A stretch of DNA of 6,190 nt from Myxococcales bacterium (lineage in GTDB: Bacteria > Myxococcota > Polyangia > Fen-1088): assembly GCA_003157315.1 (NCBI GenBank), contig PMJE01000273.1:1-6190 (forward strand). Reading direction: 5' to 3'. The position numbers were made by a program, and so were the translations under genes. Shown here piece by piece: positions 6,111 to 6,190 of the stretch (positions are counted from its first letter, which is position 1; each line of letters opens with the position of its first letter). Under the pieces are notes generated by a model, which had not been told where the DNA came from, did no database searches, and was given only the letters and a program-made list of their open reading frames with translations.

Positions 6111-6116
6111 TTCGCG

Positions 6117-6190
6117 ATGAGGACGAGCCTACGAGCGAAACTGGTTCGAACCATGATCGCGACGCTGATCGTGGTTTCGACGGCAACGCT
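6117..6190 (+). CDS. N-terminus of a probable membrane sensor/signalling protein (partial)
   Basis: Twenty-four codons are visible before the window ends. The protein begins MRTSLRAKLVRT and continues MIATLIVVSTAT: a short basic leader running into a hydrophobic segment from about residue 9. This layout (S/T-L-R-x-K-L then a transmembrane helix) is typical of the first membrane segment of histidine kinases, GGDEF/EAL sensors and chemoreceptors. A well-spaced Shine-Dalgarno (GAGGA, 6 bases away) supports the start. The gene is divergent from the PilZ-cyclase series and shares the 16-base leader motif with the CheX-like gene, so it may belong to the same regulatory group, perhaps as the sensor that feeds the CheY-like receiver (inference). 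Its actual class cannot be determined from the visible part. Confidence 0.6.
   Translation, partial: MRTSLRAKLVRTMIATLIVVSTAT

Noticed and set aside
6142..6153. TGGTTCGAACCA resembles a tRNA T-arm and is a perfect 12-base palindrome
   Set aside because: No acceptor, D-arm or anticodon stem surrounds it, and it lies in codons of the right-edge gene.

Overview
The window is a GC-rich bacterial signalling locus. The gene families are two-component proteins, an NtrC-type sigma-54 activator, PilZ proteins, a GGDEF enzyme and a CheX/CheY pair. With the base composition, they suggest a proteobacterium, most likely a betaproteobacterium. That placement is inferred from style, not from a marker gene.

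Seven genes lie head to tail on the minus strand. In transcription order from the right they are: a small PilZ protein (5969-5643), a receiver-GGDEF diguanylate cyclase (5583-4141), a CheX-like phosphatase (4073-3534), a CheY-like receiver (3515-3135), a second PilZ protein with an N-terminal extension (3039-2485), a membrane histidine kinase (2404-980), and an NtrC-family response regulator that runs off the left edge (967-1). Gaps are about 12 to 95 bases and no convincing terminator separates the genes, so they may form one operon or two or three short ones. At the right edge a divergent plus-strand gene starts at 6117. Only its first 24 codons are visible, and they look like the N-terminus of a membrane sensor. 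No stretch over 300 bases lacks a gene.

The genes appear to connect phosphorylation with cyclic di-GMP. The cyclase keeps its GGEEF site and its RxxD inhibitory site, so it should make c-di-GMP and be inhibited by it. Both PilZ proteins keep the RxxxR and D/NxSxxG motifs and should bind c-di-GMP. The CheX-like protein keeps the ExxN motif and is the natural phosphatase for the adjacent CheY-like receiver. The kinase and the sigma-54 activator form a conventional pair.

Main oddities: (1) the sigma-54 activator carries a one-base insertion at 668/669 that destroys the end of its receiver domain, while the rest of the gene is intact in the shifted frame; (2) the receiver of the cyclase lacks two switch residues; (3) a 16-base sequence is repeated exactly upstream of the CheX-like gene and of the right-edge gene, at almost the same distance from both starts; (4) the start of the small PilZ gene lies in a perfect inverted repeat that would hide its ribosome binding site in RNA.
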